Below are positions 51,740 through 60,282 of a stretch of DNA of 64,000 nucleotides, piece after piece; the first letter of the stretch is position 1; each line of letters opens with the position of its first letter. The notes under the pieces were generated by a model. That model made no database searches and was not told where the DNA came from. It worked only from the letters and a program-made list of their open reading frames with translations. A program made the position numbers and the translations under genes. The stretch comes from Bacteroidota bacterium (lineage in GTDB: Bacteria > Bacteroidota > Ignavibacteria > Kapaibacteriales > UBA2268): positions 310,001 to 374,000 of the forward strand of contig SCSM01000011.1 of the NCBI GenBank assembly GCA_004322215.1, in the 5' to 3' direction.

Positions 51740-51976
51740 ATGGATGAATGTCTAATCTGTGGTTCCAAACATTTTACAGAGCAGAAAGTAAATAAAGTCT
51801 ATGAAATTGACGGCAGCCCTGTCATTGTTCAAAATATTCCTGCTCATGTATGCAATAATTGCGGAGAAAAGTATTTCGAAGGCGAAACTCATGATAAAAT
51901 CATGAAAATGGTCTATAGTAATGAGATAGCAACCGAAACAGTTGAAGCGAAATCTTATGAGTTTATGGTGGAATGA
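51740..51976 (+). CDS. YgiT/MqsA-type zinc-finger (antitoxin-like) protein
   Basis: MDECLICGSKHFTEQKVNKVYEIDGSPVIVQNIPAHVCNNCGEKYF; CxxC...CxxC; ATG at 51740 preferred over 51698. Confidence 0.85.
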   Translation: MDECLICGSKHFTEQKVNKVYEIDGSPVIVQNIPAHVCNNCGEKYFEGETHDKIMKMVYSNEIATETVEAKSYEFMVE

Positions 51977-52004
51977 AAAACTTTAATCCTTCAATTTTTA
52001 CCAA

Positions 52005-52091
52005 ATTCATCAGCGAAAGTTACGATTGCATAGTAGATAAATATTGTTCTTTAATAGTTTATAATAAAAAGGCTTTTCCGGAGGGGTATAA
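52005..52091. repeat. Direct repeat copy B (orphan fragment of hyuA 3' end)
   Basis: Translates FISESYDCIVDKYCSLIVYNKKAFPEGYKV*, versus FISESYDCIVDKYCSFIVYSKKDFPEGYKLW* in hyuA. Confidence 0.9.
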
Positions 52092-52180
52092 GGTTTAGGT
52101 GTTTTGAGTTGAATGATGATTGTGAAGAGTTGGATTTTGAGGATTTTAATTGAATTTATTTAGATATATAAGAAATCAAT

Positions 52181-52819
52181 ATGAGTATTAAGAAACCACA
52201 TTTTCAAATTGATAAAGAGTATGAGACTCTTAGAACTGAATTATTTAAAGTTCGGCAGTACATTTTCGAAAGACCAATAATAATAATTACTGGAAGCATT
52301 GCATTAATTCAATTAATTGAAAAACAATATTCAATCTACTTACCAATTATAATAATTGGTTTGTTGTTGTTTAATTTATGGTTTACAGTAAATAGATGGC
52401 GAAGCATGGCAAGAATTCTTGCCTATATTCAAATTGTACTTGAGAACGAAGATAGTAACTGGTATGGTTGGGAGACATCTCTTAGATATTTTAGAAAATG
52501 GATAAAACATAAAAATATTAATGTTAATAAAATTATTATTAATAAGGAAAAAGATATTGGTTACGCAGGTTATTTCCCGATTATTTATTTTGTACATATA
52601 TTTTTAACAATTTGTGTATCAATTGTACTTTTTATCTATACATTATTGAATGATGAGATGTTAAATTTGATAGTTTTAATAATTACTTTAATATGCTTGT
52701 TTATTTTTTTAATTTATGCATTTAACGTTAGTCCTAAAAAGATAAGACCCAACGTTGAGAGAAATAGGATAGTTTGGATAGAAGTGTTTGAACATTGGGA
52801 AGAGTTAGATACAAATTAA
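52181..52819 (+). CDS. Multi-pass membrane protein of unknown function
   Basis: Four hydrophobic segments, AT-rich ORF. Confidence 0.55.
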   Translation: MSIKKPHFQIDKEYETLRTELFKVRQYIFERPIIIITGSIALIQLIEKQYSIYLPIIIIGLLLFNLWFTVNRWRSMARILAYIQIVLENEDSNWYGWETSLRYFRKWIKHKNINVNKIIINKEKDIGYAGYFPIIYFVHIFLTICVSIVLFIYTLLNDEMLNLIVLIITLICLFIFLIYAFNVSPKKIRPNVERNRIVWIEVFEHWEELDTN

Positions 52820-52952
52820 AAAATATTTTAGAAGAAATAATGAGACATTTTTTATTATTTATTTTTGTCTTTATAAATTGTTTTTGAGTTGAATCTTTTG
52901 AAAATTCAATAATCAAAAAAACATAAAATTTAATAAATAAAATCATATAATA

Positions 52953-54623
52953 ATGAAACAAATTGATAAAATATTAGTATCCATTTTTCAGCGGTCGTTT
53001 AAATCAATTACCGATGAAATGAGTATCTCGCTAACGAAAACCACAAGGTCACCTATTTTGTGCGAAGCGAAGGATTTTGTTACGGGTTTGTATGATGCAA
53101 AAGGTCAAATGCTCGAGCAAACAGAAAACCTCCCAATCCTTTCTTTTTCGTTAGGTCCTGTGTGTAAAGTTATAATTGACTTTTTCGGTGAGGAGATTTA
53201 TCCGGGTGATGTGATTATTCATAATGATGTTTTTTCGATGGGAAATCAAAATAATGACGTTGCAATCTTCAAACCGATTTTTTATAATGATGCACTGATT
53301 GGATGGTCTGCCGCTAAGGGACATCAGGCTGATATTGGAGGTGCAGTGCAGGGAGGATACAATCCTAATGCAACTGAAGTATGGGAAGAAGCTTTGAGAA
53401 TACCTGCTGTAAAATTATTTGAAAAAGGCAAGCTAAGGAAAGATGTCTGGAATCTGATTTTTGCAAACATCAGATTGCAGATGGTTCAGGAAGATATAAT
53501 GGCACAAATCGGTGCTTGCACGCTTGGAGAAAGAAGATTGCAGGCTTTGGTGGAAAAGTATGGCATTGATGTTTTTGAATCACATAAACTGGAGCTATTC
53601 CGTTCCACTGAAAAAATGATGAAAGCTGAAATCAGGGGAATACCGAATGGTATCTATGAAGGCGACAGCAGGGTTTATTATGACGGAAAGCATCCCGGTA
53701 CAAAATTCAATATTCACTCAAAAATAACAGTCGAAGATGAATCCATTACTTTTGATTTTTCAGATTCGTCACCTCAGACAGACGGATTTGTGAACGGAAC
53801 TTATACATCAACTTGTTCGGCGATTACATTAACTTTTTTGCAAACAGTAAATCCGAACATACCGCATAATGAGGGAATGATAAAACCGCTCAAGTATATC
53901 GTACCTGTTAGTACCATTTTGAATGCAGCATATCCAAAGGCAACTACATTTGGGAATCATTTATGCCCTCAGGTTGCCGACTCGATTTTCAAAGCATTGT
54001 CTTCCGCAATTCCTGAGCGAGTAACAGCAGGATGGAATCATTTGCTTTGTTCATTGTTTACGGGATTACATCCGCGCACAGGAAGGAAATATGTAGATAT
54101 TTGCTTTATGGGACTAAAGGGAGGTTCAGGTGCTTTGGAAGGTGATGATGGATATGACCATATTGGAATGATAGACGCCTCTGGAGGTGTGCTTGACCAG
54201 GATTATGAAATGTATGAGAGGCAAACGCCTCATTTAATTTTAAAGCATGAATATATGGCAGATTCTGCAGGAGCAGGCAAATGGAGAGGAGGATTAGGTG
54301 TTGAAACTGTAATTAAAATTGGGGCTGATGATACGAAAATGGTTGTCTTCGGCGATGGTGATGTTGAGCCGTCTTACGGTTTAAACGGGGGAAAGCAGGG
54401 AACATTAAATAAAATTACAATAACCTATCCTGATGGAAAAGAAGTAACACCAATGAGCAAAGACCTTGTTAACGATATACCAAAAGGGACAATATACAGA
54501 CAAGTTGCAGGAGGCGGAGGTGGCTACGGAAATCCAAAAGAAAGAGACAGGGATAAGGTTTTGAATGATGTGAAGAATGAGGTTGTTTCTAATGACAAAG
54601 CAAAAGAAGAATATTATTATTAA
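52953..54623 (+). CDS. hyuB: Hydantoinase-type subunit B (HyuB)
   Basis: IFQRSFKSITDEMSISLTKTTRSPILCEAKDFVTGLYD, GDVIIHNDVFSMGNQNNDVAIFKP, AGGGGGYGNPKERD. Confidence 0.92.
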   Translation: MKQIDKILVSIFQRSFKSITDEMSISLTKTTRSPILCEAKDFVTGLYDAKGQMLEQTENLPILSFSLGPVCKVIIDFFGEEIYPGDVIIHNDVFSMGNQNNDVAIFKPIFYNDALIGWSAAKGHQADIGGAVQGGYNPNATEVWEEALRIPAVKLFEKGKLRKDVWNLIFANIRLQMVQEDIMAQIGACTLGERRLQALVEKYGIDVFESHKLELFRSTEKMMKAEIRGIPNGIYEGDSRVYYDGKHPGTKFNIHSKITVEDESITFDFSDSSPQTDGFVNGTYTSTCSAITLTFLQTVNPNIPHNEGMIKPLKYIVPVSTILNAAYPKATTFGNHLCPQVADSIFKALSSAIPERVTAGWNHLLCSLFTGLHPRTGRKYVDICFMGLKGGSGALEGDDGYDHIGMIDASGGVLDQDYEMYERQTPHLILKHEYMADSAGAGKWRGGLGVETVIKIGADDTKMVVFGDGDVEPSYGLNGGKQGTLNKITITYPDGKEVTPMSKDLVNDIPKGTIYRQVAGGGGGYGNPKERDRDKVLNDVKNEVVSNDKAKEEYYY

Positions 54624-54700
54624 TTTTGAGTTTTGAGAATAAAACTGAATAATAAATATGGATTATCTAATAAAATGGTACTTAAATAAGTTTAATTAAT

Positions 54701-54892
54701 ATGAAAAAAATGCAAAAAATAGAATTAATTGTTGAAGAGATAAAGCTGTTACAAGAAGAACAGATAGATATTGTTCATACTTTTATCTCTAAATTTTGTT
54801 CTTCTGATGCGGATCCTATTTATGCTGATAAAGATAAGTATGATGGGGATATCCCTGAAGATATAGCATTAAACCATGATTCATATTTATAG
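54701..54892 (+). CDS. Small acidic protein, possible antitoxin-like partner of the adjacent nucleotidyltransferase
   Basis: 63 aa ORF 12 bp upstream of the MNT gene. Confidence 0.4.
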   Translation: MKKMQKIELIVEEIKLLQEEQIDIVHTFISKFCSSDADPIYADKDKYDGDIPEDIALNHDSYL

Positions 54893-54904
54893 GGAATAGT
54901 ATAT

Positions 54905-55222
54905 ATGGCTAAGATCCCAGCTCAAATAATTGAAATTATTAAAAAATTTATAGAAAGGGCTTTGGAAGATAATATTCATATATCTCAGGCTGTTCTTTTC
55001 GGAAGTTATGCCAGAGGAACTAACAACGAATGGAGCGATATTGATGTTGCAGTTGTATCAGATGATTTTGAAGGTATCAGGATATTTGATAATAAAAAAA
55101 TCAGGAAAGCGAAATTAAAAACAAGTATTGACCTTGAAACTCATCCGTACAGGCCTGAGGATTTTACATCAGATAATCCTTTCGTACAAGAAATTTTGGA
55201 GTATGGGATAAGAATTGTTTAG
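54905..55222 (+). CDS. MNT-type nucleotidyltransferase-domain protein
   Basis: AVLFGSYARGTNNEWSDIDVAVVSDDF (GSxARGxxxxxSDIDxxV). Confidence 0.9.
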   Translation: MAKIPAQIIEIIKKFIERALEDNIHISQAVLFGSYARGTNNEWSDIDVAVVSDDFEGIRIFDNKKIRKAKLKTSIDLETHPYRPEDFTSDNPFVQEILEYGIRIV

Positions 55223-55330
55223 ATAATAATTTATCTTTCTTTTTAGTAACCCTGGAGAATTGAAAATTGTTTTTTAAAAACATAATCTCAAATCAAAATA
55301 ACAATATAAGAATGAAAATAAAATAATTTT

Positions 55331-56461
55331 ATGGATTATCAACTAAATGAAACTCAGCTCTTGATCCAGCAAACTTTTAAAAGTTTTGTTGATGCCCGTG
55401 TAAAACCGCAGGCTGAGCAAATTGATGTTAATAAAGAGTTTCCGCATGAATTGTTTAAAGCTGTGGGTGAACTTGGATTTTATGGGATGAGGTATCCGGT
55501 TGAATCAGGAGGAAGCGGGCTCGATATTCTTTCCTACTGTCTCGCTGTTACCGAACTTGCAAGAGGTTCTTTGTCGCTTGCAGCTGCTTGTTCAATGCAG
55601 TCTCTAATGGCTACATATTTCTTATACAGGTTCGGGGACGATGAGATTAAAACTAATTATTTTTCTCCTGCTTTGAAAGGAGAGAAAATCGGTACAATTT
55701 GCATGACTGAACCCAATGCTGGAAGTGATTTGAATAATATAACAACCACAGCCAAAGTAATTGATGATGGATTTATTTTAAACGGTCAGAAGATTTGGAT
55801 AACATCGGCTACTGTTGCAGATTTTATGACAGTGCTGTCAAGAACAGACAACCACGAAAAACTCTCTATCTTTTTTGTACCGTCTAACTTTGAAGGAGTG
55901 CATATAGGTAAAAGCATTGATAAGCTCGGAGTGCGAGGTTCTGTTACAAGTGAAGTCTCATTCGATAATGTCAAAATTCCAATAAATTATTTGCTTGGTA
56001 AAATTGGTGAAGGTACTAATTGCCTATTTGAAATACTTGCTGAAATAAGAATAATGACTGCTGCACTGGCTTATGGAGTATCTATCGCTGCTTATGAAGA
56101 TTCCCTGGAATATGCGAAAACACGAGTACAGTTCGGAAAGCCAATCGGTAAATTTCAGTTGATACAGGAAAAATTTGCAGATATGGCTGTCAAACTTGAA
56201 ACTACTAAGCAAATGCTTTACCATGCAGCAAGGCTTTGCGACCTTAACTTGCCCCGGCAAAAGGAAGCCGCAATCGTGAAATTATATGCATCGGAATGTG
56301 CAAATTCAATCTGCGATGAAGCATCGAGAGTTATGGCATCTTACGGCTATGCAATGGAATATCCCATGCAGAGATACCTTCGAGATGCAAGGTTCACTCT
56401 TATTGGGGGCGGCACAAACGAAATTCTGAAAATAAATATTGCCAAAGAACTCGGACTCTAA
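55331..56461 (+). CDS. Acyl-CoA dehydrogenase
   Basis: ICMTEPNAGSDLNNITTTAK, GQKIWITSATVADF, YLRDARFTLIGGGTNEILKINIAKELG. Confidence 0.96.
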   Translation: MDYQLNETQLLIQQTFKSFVDARVKPQAEQIDVNKEFPHELFKAVGELGFYGMRYPVESGGSGLDILSYCLAVTELARGSLSLAAACSMQSLMATYFLYRFGDDEIKTNYFSPALKGEKIGTICMTEPNAGSDLNNITTTAKVIDDGFILNGQKIWITSATVADFMTVLSRTDNHEKLSIFFVPSNFEGVHIGKSIDKLGVRGSVTSEVSFDNVKIPINYLLGKIGEGTNCLFEILAEIRIMTAALAYGVSIAAYEDSLEYAKTRVQFGKPIGKFQLIQEKFADMAVKLETTKQMLYHAARLCDLNLPRQKEAAIVKLYASECANSICDEASRVMASYGYAMEYPMQRYLRDARFTLIGGGTNEILKINIAKELGL

Positions 56462-56466
56462 GAAAG

Positions 56467-56494
56467 TTTTAAGTTTTAAGTTTTAAGTGTTAAG
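56467..56494 (+). repeat. Heptad array (TTTTAAG)3-TGTTAAG, left inverted arm
   Basis: TTTTAAG TTTTAAG TTTTAAG TGTTAAG. Confidence 0.9.
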
Positions 56495-56525
56495 TTGAAT
56501 TTATGAAATAACTTAAATTTTGAAA

Positions 56526-56909
56526 ATGGATAACAATGAGAAAATAGGAATTGAAGAAAGAAGTTTCAAGTTTGCACTCGAAATTGTTAATTTATATAAG
56601 GAATTAAAAAATCTTAATGAATTTGTTATATCAAAACAACTATTAAGAGCCGGAACAAGCATAGGAGCTAATGTCTCTGAAGCTCAAGCTGCTCAAACTA
56701 AGAAAGATTTTATCACAAAAATGACTATTGCCTCAAAAGAGGCAAGAGAAACAAGATATTGGCTGCAATTATTACAGCAAAGTAAATTAGTTGGGATAAA
56801 TTTTAATAATTATTTGATTGAAATCAAAAATATAATCAATATTCTAACTAAAATTGTAAAAACTTCAGTCCATAATTTAAACGTTGAAATAAAATCACTT
56901 AAAACTTAA
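56526..56909 (+). CDS. Four-helix-bundle protein (S23 rRNA-intervening-sequence/Avd-like)
   Basis: RSFKFALEIVNLYKELKN...SKQLLRAGTSIGANVSEAQAAQTKKDFITKMTIASKEARETRYWLQLL; ORF track starts at 56520, second ATG at 56526 also possible. Confidence 0.92.
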   Translation: MDNNEKIGIEERSFKFALEIVNLYKELKNLNEFVISKQLLRAGTSIGANVSEAQAAQTKKDFITKMTIASKEARETRYWLQLLQQSKLVGINFNNYLIEIKNIINILTKIVKTSVHNLNVEIKSLKT

Positions 56910-56925
56910 CACTCAACACTTAACA
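56898..56925 (-). repeat. Heptad array, right inverted arm
   Basis: CTTAAAA CTTAACA CTCAACA CTTAACA; reverse complement of TGTTAAG/TTTTAAG heptads; overlaps the stop codon of the bundle ORF. Confidence 0.9.
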
Positions 56926-56964
56926 CTTTAATCTTAATTAATGAATGAATATTGAGGAGAAAAA

Positions 56965-57336
56965 ATGAAGATATTGTTAGGGAAACCCGGATTGGATGGG
57001 CATGATGTCGGAGTTAAGGTACTTGCCCATGCCCTGGTTGATGAAGGATTTGATGTAGTTTATACAGGATTGCGAAAAACAATAGAGCAGATTGTAGATA
57101 TAGCAATTAATGTCAAAGCTGATGTTATTGGTCTGTCAATTTTATCGGGAACACACATAGTTCTGTGTCAGCAATTGAAGGATGAGTTAAATAAAAGAGA
57201 TATGACAATTCCATGGATTGTCGGAGGCAACATACCCGATGAGGATGTTGAGAATATCAAAGCAATTGGAGCTGATGCGGCTTTTCCTACAGGAACAAGT
57301 ATTGAGTCAGTCATAAATTATTTTAAGAAATTATAA
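56965..57336 (+). CDS. B12-binding small subunit of acyl-CoA (methylmalonyl-CoA-type) mutase
   Basis: GKPGLDGHDVGVKVLAHALVDEGFDVVYTGLRKT (DxHxxG). Confidence 0.96.
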   Translation: MKILLGKPGLDGHDVGVKVLAHALVDEGFDVVYTGLRKTIEQIVDIAINVKADVIGLSILSGTHIVLCQQLKDELNKRDMTIPWIVGGNIPDEDVENIKAIGADAAFPTGTSIESVINYFKKL

Positions 57337-57405
57337 TTTAATTTTCGTTCTGCTGTTAAGAATGTTCAATAATTGTTTTTATAATTTCAAAAATAATTTG
57401 CAATT

Positions 57406-57432
57406 GACCTAAATTATGACTAAATTTAGGTC
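57406..57432. promoter_or_regulatory. Perfect 10-bp inverted repeat upstream of the toxin-antitoxin pair (candidate operator)
   Basis: GACCTAAATT-atgacta-AATTTAGGTC, 30 bp before the antitoxin ATG. Confidence 0.55.
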
Positions 57433-57462
57433 GTTATTATTATATATTGTAAGGATAATAAA

Positions 57463-57747
57463 ATGATACCTAGCGAAGCAATAAAACCTATTAGCTATTT
57501 CAAAACACATGCTTCTGAAATTATTCGTGATGTTTCGAATAGCCGGAAAACGATGATAATTACTCAGAACGGGGAAGCAAAAGCTATTCTCCAGGATATT
57601 AAATTATATGAACAAACCCAGGATAGTCTTGCTTTACTTAAAATTTTGGCTTTAAGCAGTAAAAGTTTAAATGATGGCAAGGTAAAACCAATTAAAGATG
57701 CTTTTCACGATATAAAAGAAAAAATCAAGCGACTCAATGGCAAATGA
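57463..57747 (+). CDS. Phd/YefM-family antitoxin
   Basis: MIPSEAIKPISYFKTHASEIIRDVSNSRKTMIITQNGEAKAILQDIKLYEQ. Confidence 0.92.
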   Translation: MIPSEAIKPISYFKTHASEIIRDVSNSRKTMIITQNGEAKAILQDIKLYEQTQDSLALLKILALSSKSLNDGKVKPIKDAFHDIKEKIKRLNGK

Positions 57748-58067
57748 CTTACAAGATTTTCATAATAAACGATGCTGAAGAAGATATCCTTGAGATTTAT
57801 AATTATGTAGCTAATAGTGACTCCCATGCAAAAGCATTAAGACTTTTATCTGAAATCGAAAAAAAATGTAAAAGTCTTAGTGATGTACCTGAACGAGGTA
57901 ATTACCCACCTGAACTTGAGAGAATTGGAATTCATGATTTCAGGGAAATTCATTATAAACCTTATAGAATCATTTACCGGGTAATTAAATCTTCAGTATA
58001 TATTCATTGCATATTAGACGGTCGTCGCAATCTAAATGAATTATTAGAAAACAGATTATTGAGATAA
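57744..58067 (+). CDS. RelE/ParE-family toxin
   Basis: IFIINDAEEDILEIYNYVANSDSHAKALRLL...IGIHDFREIHYKPYRIIYRVIKSSVYIHCILDGRRNL; overlaps antitoxin by 4 nt. Confidence 0.93.
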   Translation: MTYKIFIINDAEEDILEIYNYVANSDSHAKALRLLSEIEKKCKSLSDVPERGNYPPELERIGIHDFREIHYKPYRIIYRVIKSSVYIHCILDGRRNLNELLENRLLR

Positions 58068-58195
58068 AAGTATTATTTCTAAAGAGCTATCTGATATTAT
58101 TTTAAAAGTAAAATATTTAGACAAATTTCTAAATTTATATAAAAATGAATTTGATTAATTTTGTTATAATTTTTTATTAACGTATCTTCAATTAA

Positions 58196-59791
58196 ATGAT
58201 GAATGACAAAGATGTTTATTGGGAATCTGGTTTAAAAATTAATCCTCTATATACAAAAGAGGATTTAGAAAAAAATGTTCCGGAAACTGATATTGGATTA
58301 CCGGGTGAATATCCTTTTACGAGAGGTATTCACAAATTAATGTACAGGAAACAGCCATTTACAATCAGGCAGTATGCAGGATTCGGCACACCGGAGGAGA
58401 CCCACGAAAGATTTCTATACTTAATTAAAAACGGACAGACTGGCTTAAATGTTGCTTTTGATCTACCCACACAAACGGGATTTGATTCTGATGACAGCTG
58501 TGCAATCGGAGAAGTCGGACGTGTAGGAATGGCAGTTGACACACTTGCCGATTTCGAAACAGTATTCAAAGATATTGATTTGGATAAAATCACAGTTTCT
58601 TTAACTATCAACGGCTCTGCTATTGTTCTTGTTGCAATGTATCTGGCAATGGCACAGAAATATGGATTTGATATTAAAAATCTGAGAGGAACAGCACAGA
58701 ATGATATATTGAAGGAATTTATCGGACGAGGAACCTGGATTTTTCCCGTTCCTGAGTCGGTGAAATTAGTTGTAGATGTTATTGAATATTGTGCGAAGGA
58801 AGTTCCTAAATACAGTCCGGTCAGTGTTTGCGGCTATCATATTCGGGAATCGGGTGCCAATCCGGTACAGGAGATGGCTTATGCTTTCTGCATTGCTAAA
58901 GCATACATCAATGAAACACTAAAGCGTGGAATAACTATTGATGAATTTGCACCGCGATTATCCTTCAACTTCGATATACACGGAAATTTCTTCGAACAAA
59001 TAGCAAAATTCAGGGGCAGCCGCCGGCTCTGGGCAAAAATAATTAAAGAAGAATACAAGGCAAAAGATGATTCATCCTGCTGGATGAGAATGATTGCAGG
59101 TGGCGGCGGCGGTGGCTTAACAAAAGAGCAACCTGAAAACAATATTATAAGAAGTGCATATTATGCTCTCATCAGTGCATTGTCAGGAACACAAACAATG
59201 GCTTTATGCTCTTATGACGAAGCATATACTATACCTACTGAAAAAGCAGCCGAGATTTCTCTAAGAACAATGCAGATACTTCTTTATGAAATGGGAATCT
59301 GTGATACTGTTGACCCATTGGGCGGCTCTTATTATATTGAGACAATGTCAACAGAGATGGAGAAAGCAATTAAGGAAAAAATGTCTGAAGTTGAAGCACA
59401 GGGTGATATAATCGAAGCAATTGCTTCAGGTAAAGTACAGGAAGCGATTTCAAAACAGGCTTATCAAAGAGAAAAGGATATACAGGAAGGCAGAGTAAAA
59501 AAAGTAGGTGTTAATATTTTCAAAAAAGAAGAAAAAGTCAGAACAGTCGAGTTCCATCCTTATCACGAAGAGAATGCTAAAAAGCAAGTTGCAAACCTTA
59601 ACAAAATAAAACAAGAAAGAGACAATCAAAAAGTTATTGAATATCTCGCTCAAATTAAGAAGGATGCTCAGAATAATCTAAATCTAATGCCTTCGGTTAT
59701 TGAAGCTGTCAAGGTTTATGCTACTGTAGGCGAAATAACGAATGCCATAAAAGAAGTTTACGGGGAATATGAGGAGAAGATTTATTTTTAA
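58196..59791 (+). CDS. Acyl-CoA mutase large subunit (methylmalonyl-CoA mutase type)
   Basis: YPFTRGIHKLMYRKQPFTIRQYAGFGTPEETHERF, VAFDLPTQTGFDSD, QNDILKEFIGRGTWIFP. Confidence 0.95.
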   Translation: MMNDKDVYWESGLKINPLYTKEDLEKNVPETDIGLPGEYPFTRGIHKLMYRKQPFTIRQYAGFGTPEETHERFLYLIKNGQTGLNVAFDLPTQTGFDSDDSCAIGEVGRVGMAVDTLADFETVFKDIDLDKITVSLTINGSAIVLVAMYLAMAQKYGFDIKNLRGTAQNDILKEFIGRGTWIFPVPESVKLVVDVIEYCAKEVPKYSPVSVCGYHIRESGANPVQEMAYAFCIAKAYINETLKRGITIDEFAPRLSFNFDIHGNFFEQIAKFRGSRRLWAKIIKEEYKAKDDSSCWMRMIAGGGGGGLTKEQPENNIIRSAYYALISALSGTQTMALCSYDEAYTIPTEKAAEISLRTMQILLYEMGICDTVDPLGGSYYIETMSTEMEKAIKEKMSEVEAQGDIIEAIASGKVQEAISKQAYQREKDIQEGRVKKVGVNIFKKEEKVRTVEFHPYHEENAKKQVANLNKIKQERDNQKVIEYLAQIKKDAQNNLNLMPSVIEAVKVYATVGEITNAIKEVYGEYEEKIYF

Positions 59792-59803
59792 ATAAAAATT
59801 GAA

Positions 59804-60136
59804 TTATTGTATTTCTTCTTGATGTATTTCAATTCCTGTCCTTTTTATTTCTTCTATAAATGGGTCACTTTCTATAAAATAATCGGTAGGAAAAGGATGA
59901 GTTTCAATATCTGGATAGTTTATATTTATTCTTGAATATTGCTTTATATTATCGAATGTATTAAGTGTAAAATTATCGGATACAAGCATAATATCTATAT
60001 CCGACCACTCATTCATCTCATCTCTGGCAGCCGAACCGAACATTATCGTCTTTTTTATATATAAGCCGATAGATTTGCAATCTCTCAAAAAGCTTTTTAC
60101 TTGTTCTATAGCTTGTTCTCTTGTTGTCACAACCAT
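59804..60136 (-). CDS. MNT-type nucleotidyltransferase-domain protein
   Basis: IMFGSAARDEMNEWSDIDIMLVSDNF; similar to ORF 54905-55222. Confidence 0.88.
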   Translation of the reverse strand: MVVTTREQAIEQVKSFLRDCKSIGLYIKKTIMFGSAARDEMNEWSDIDIMLVSDNFTLNTFDNIKQYSRININYPDIETHPFPTDYFIESDPFIEEIKRTGIEIHQEEIQ

Positions 60137-60282
60137 ATTTCATATTAATTAATTATCATTACAAAAATATAAAATTTGATAATTATTATATTCAGTTAAT
60201 TCTCTTATTTTATTTACTTTCCTTATATTTGTTAACTTATGCTTTGTTGGTTGTTAGGTAATATTTAATATAAAATAAACAG

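Noticed and set aside
49648-52005. Classical IS element
   Set aside because: No transposase or integrase ORF and no terminal inverted repeats seen; the bounding repeat is direct and gene-derived
58196-59791. Assignment as 2-hydroxyisobutyryl-CoA mutase on the basis of split subunits
   Set aside because: Active-site segment reads RQYAGF with a conserved Arg in the EFIGRGT motif, matching methylmalonyl-type rather than hydroxyisobutyryl-type enzymes
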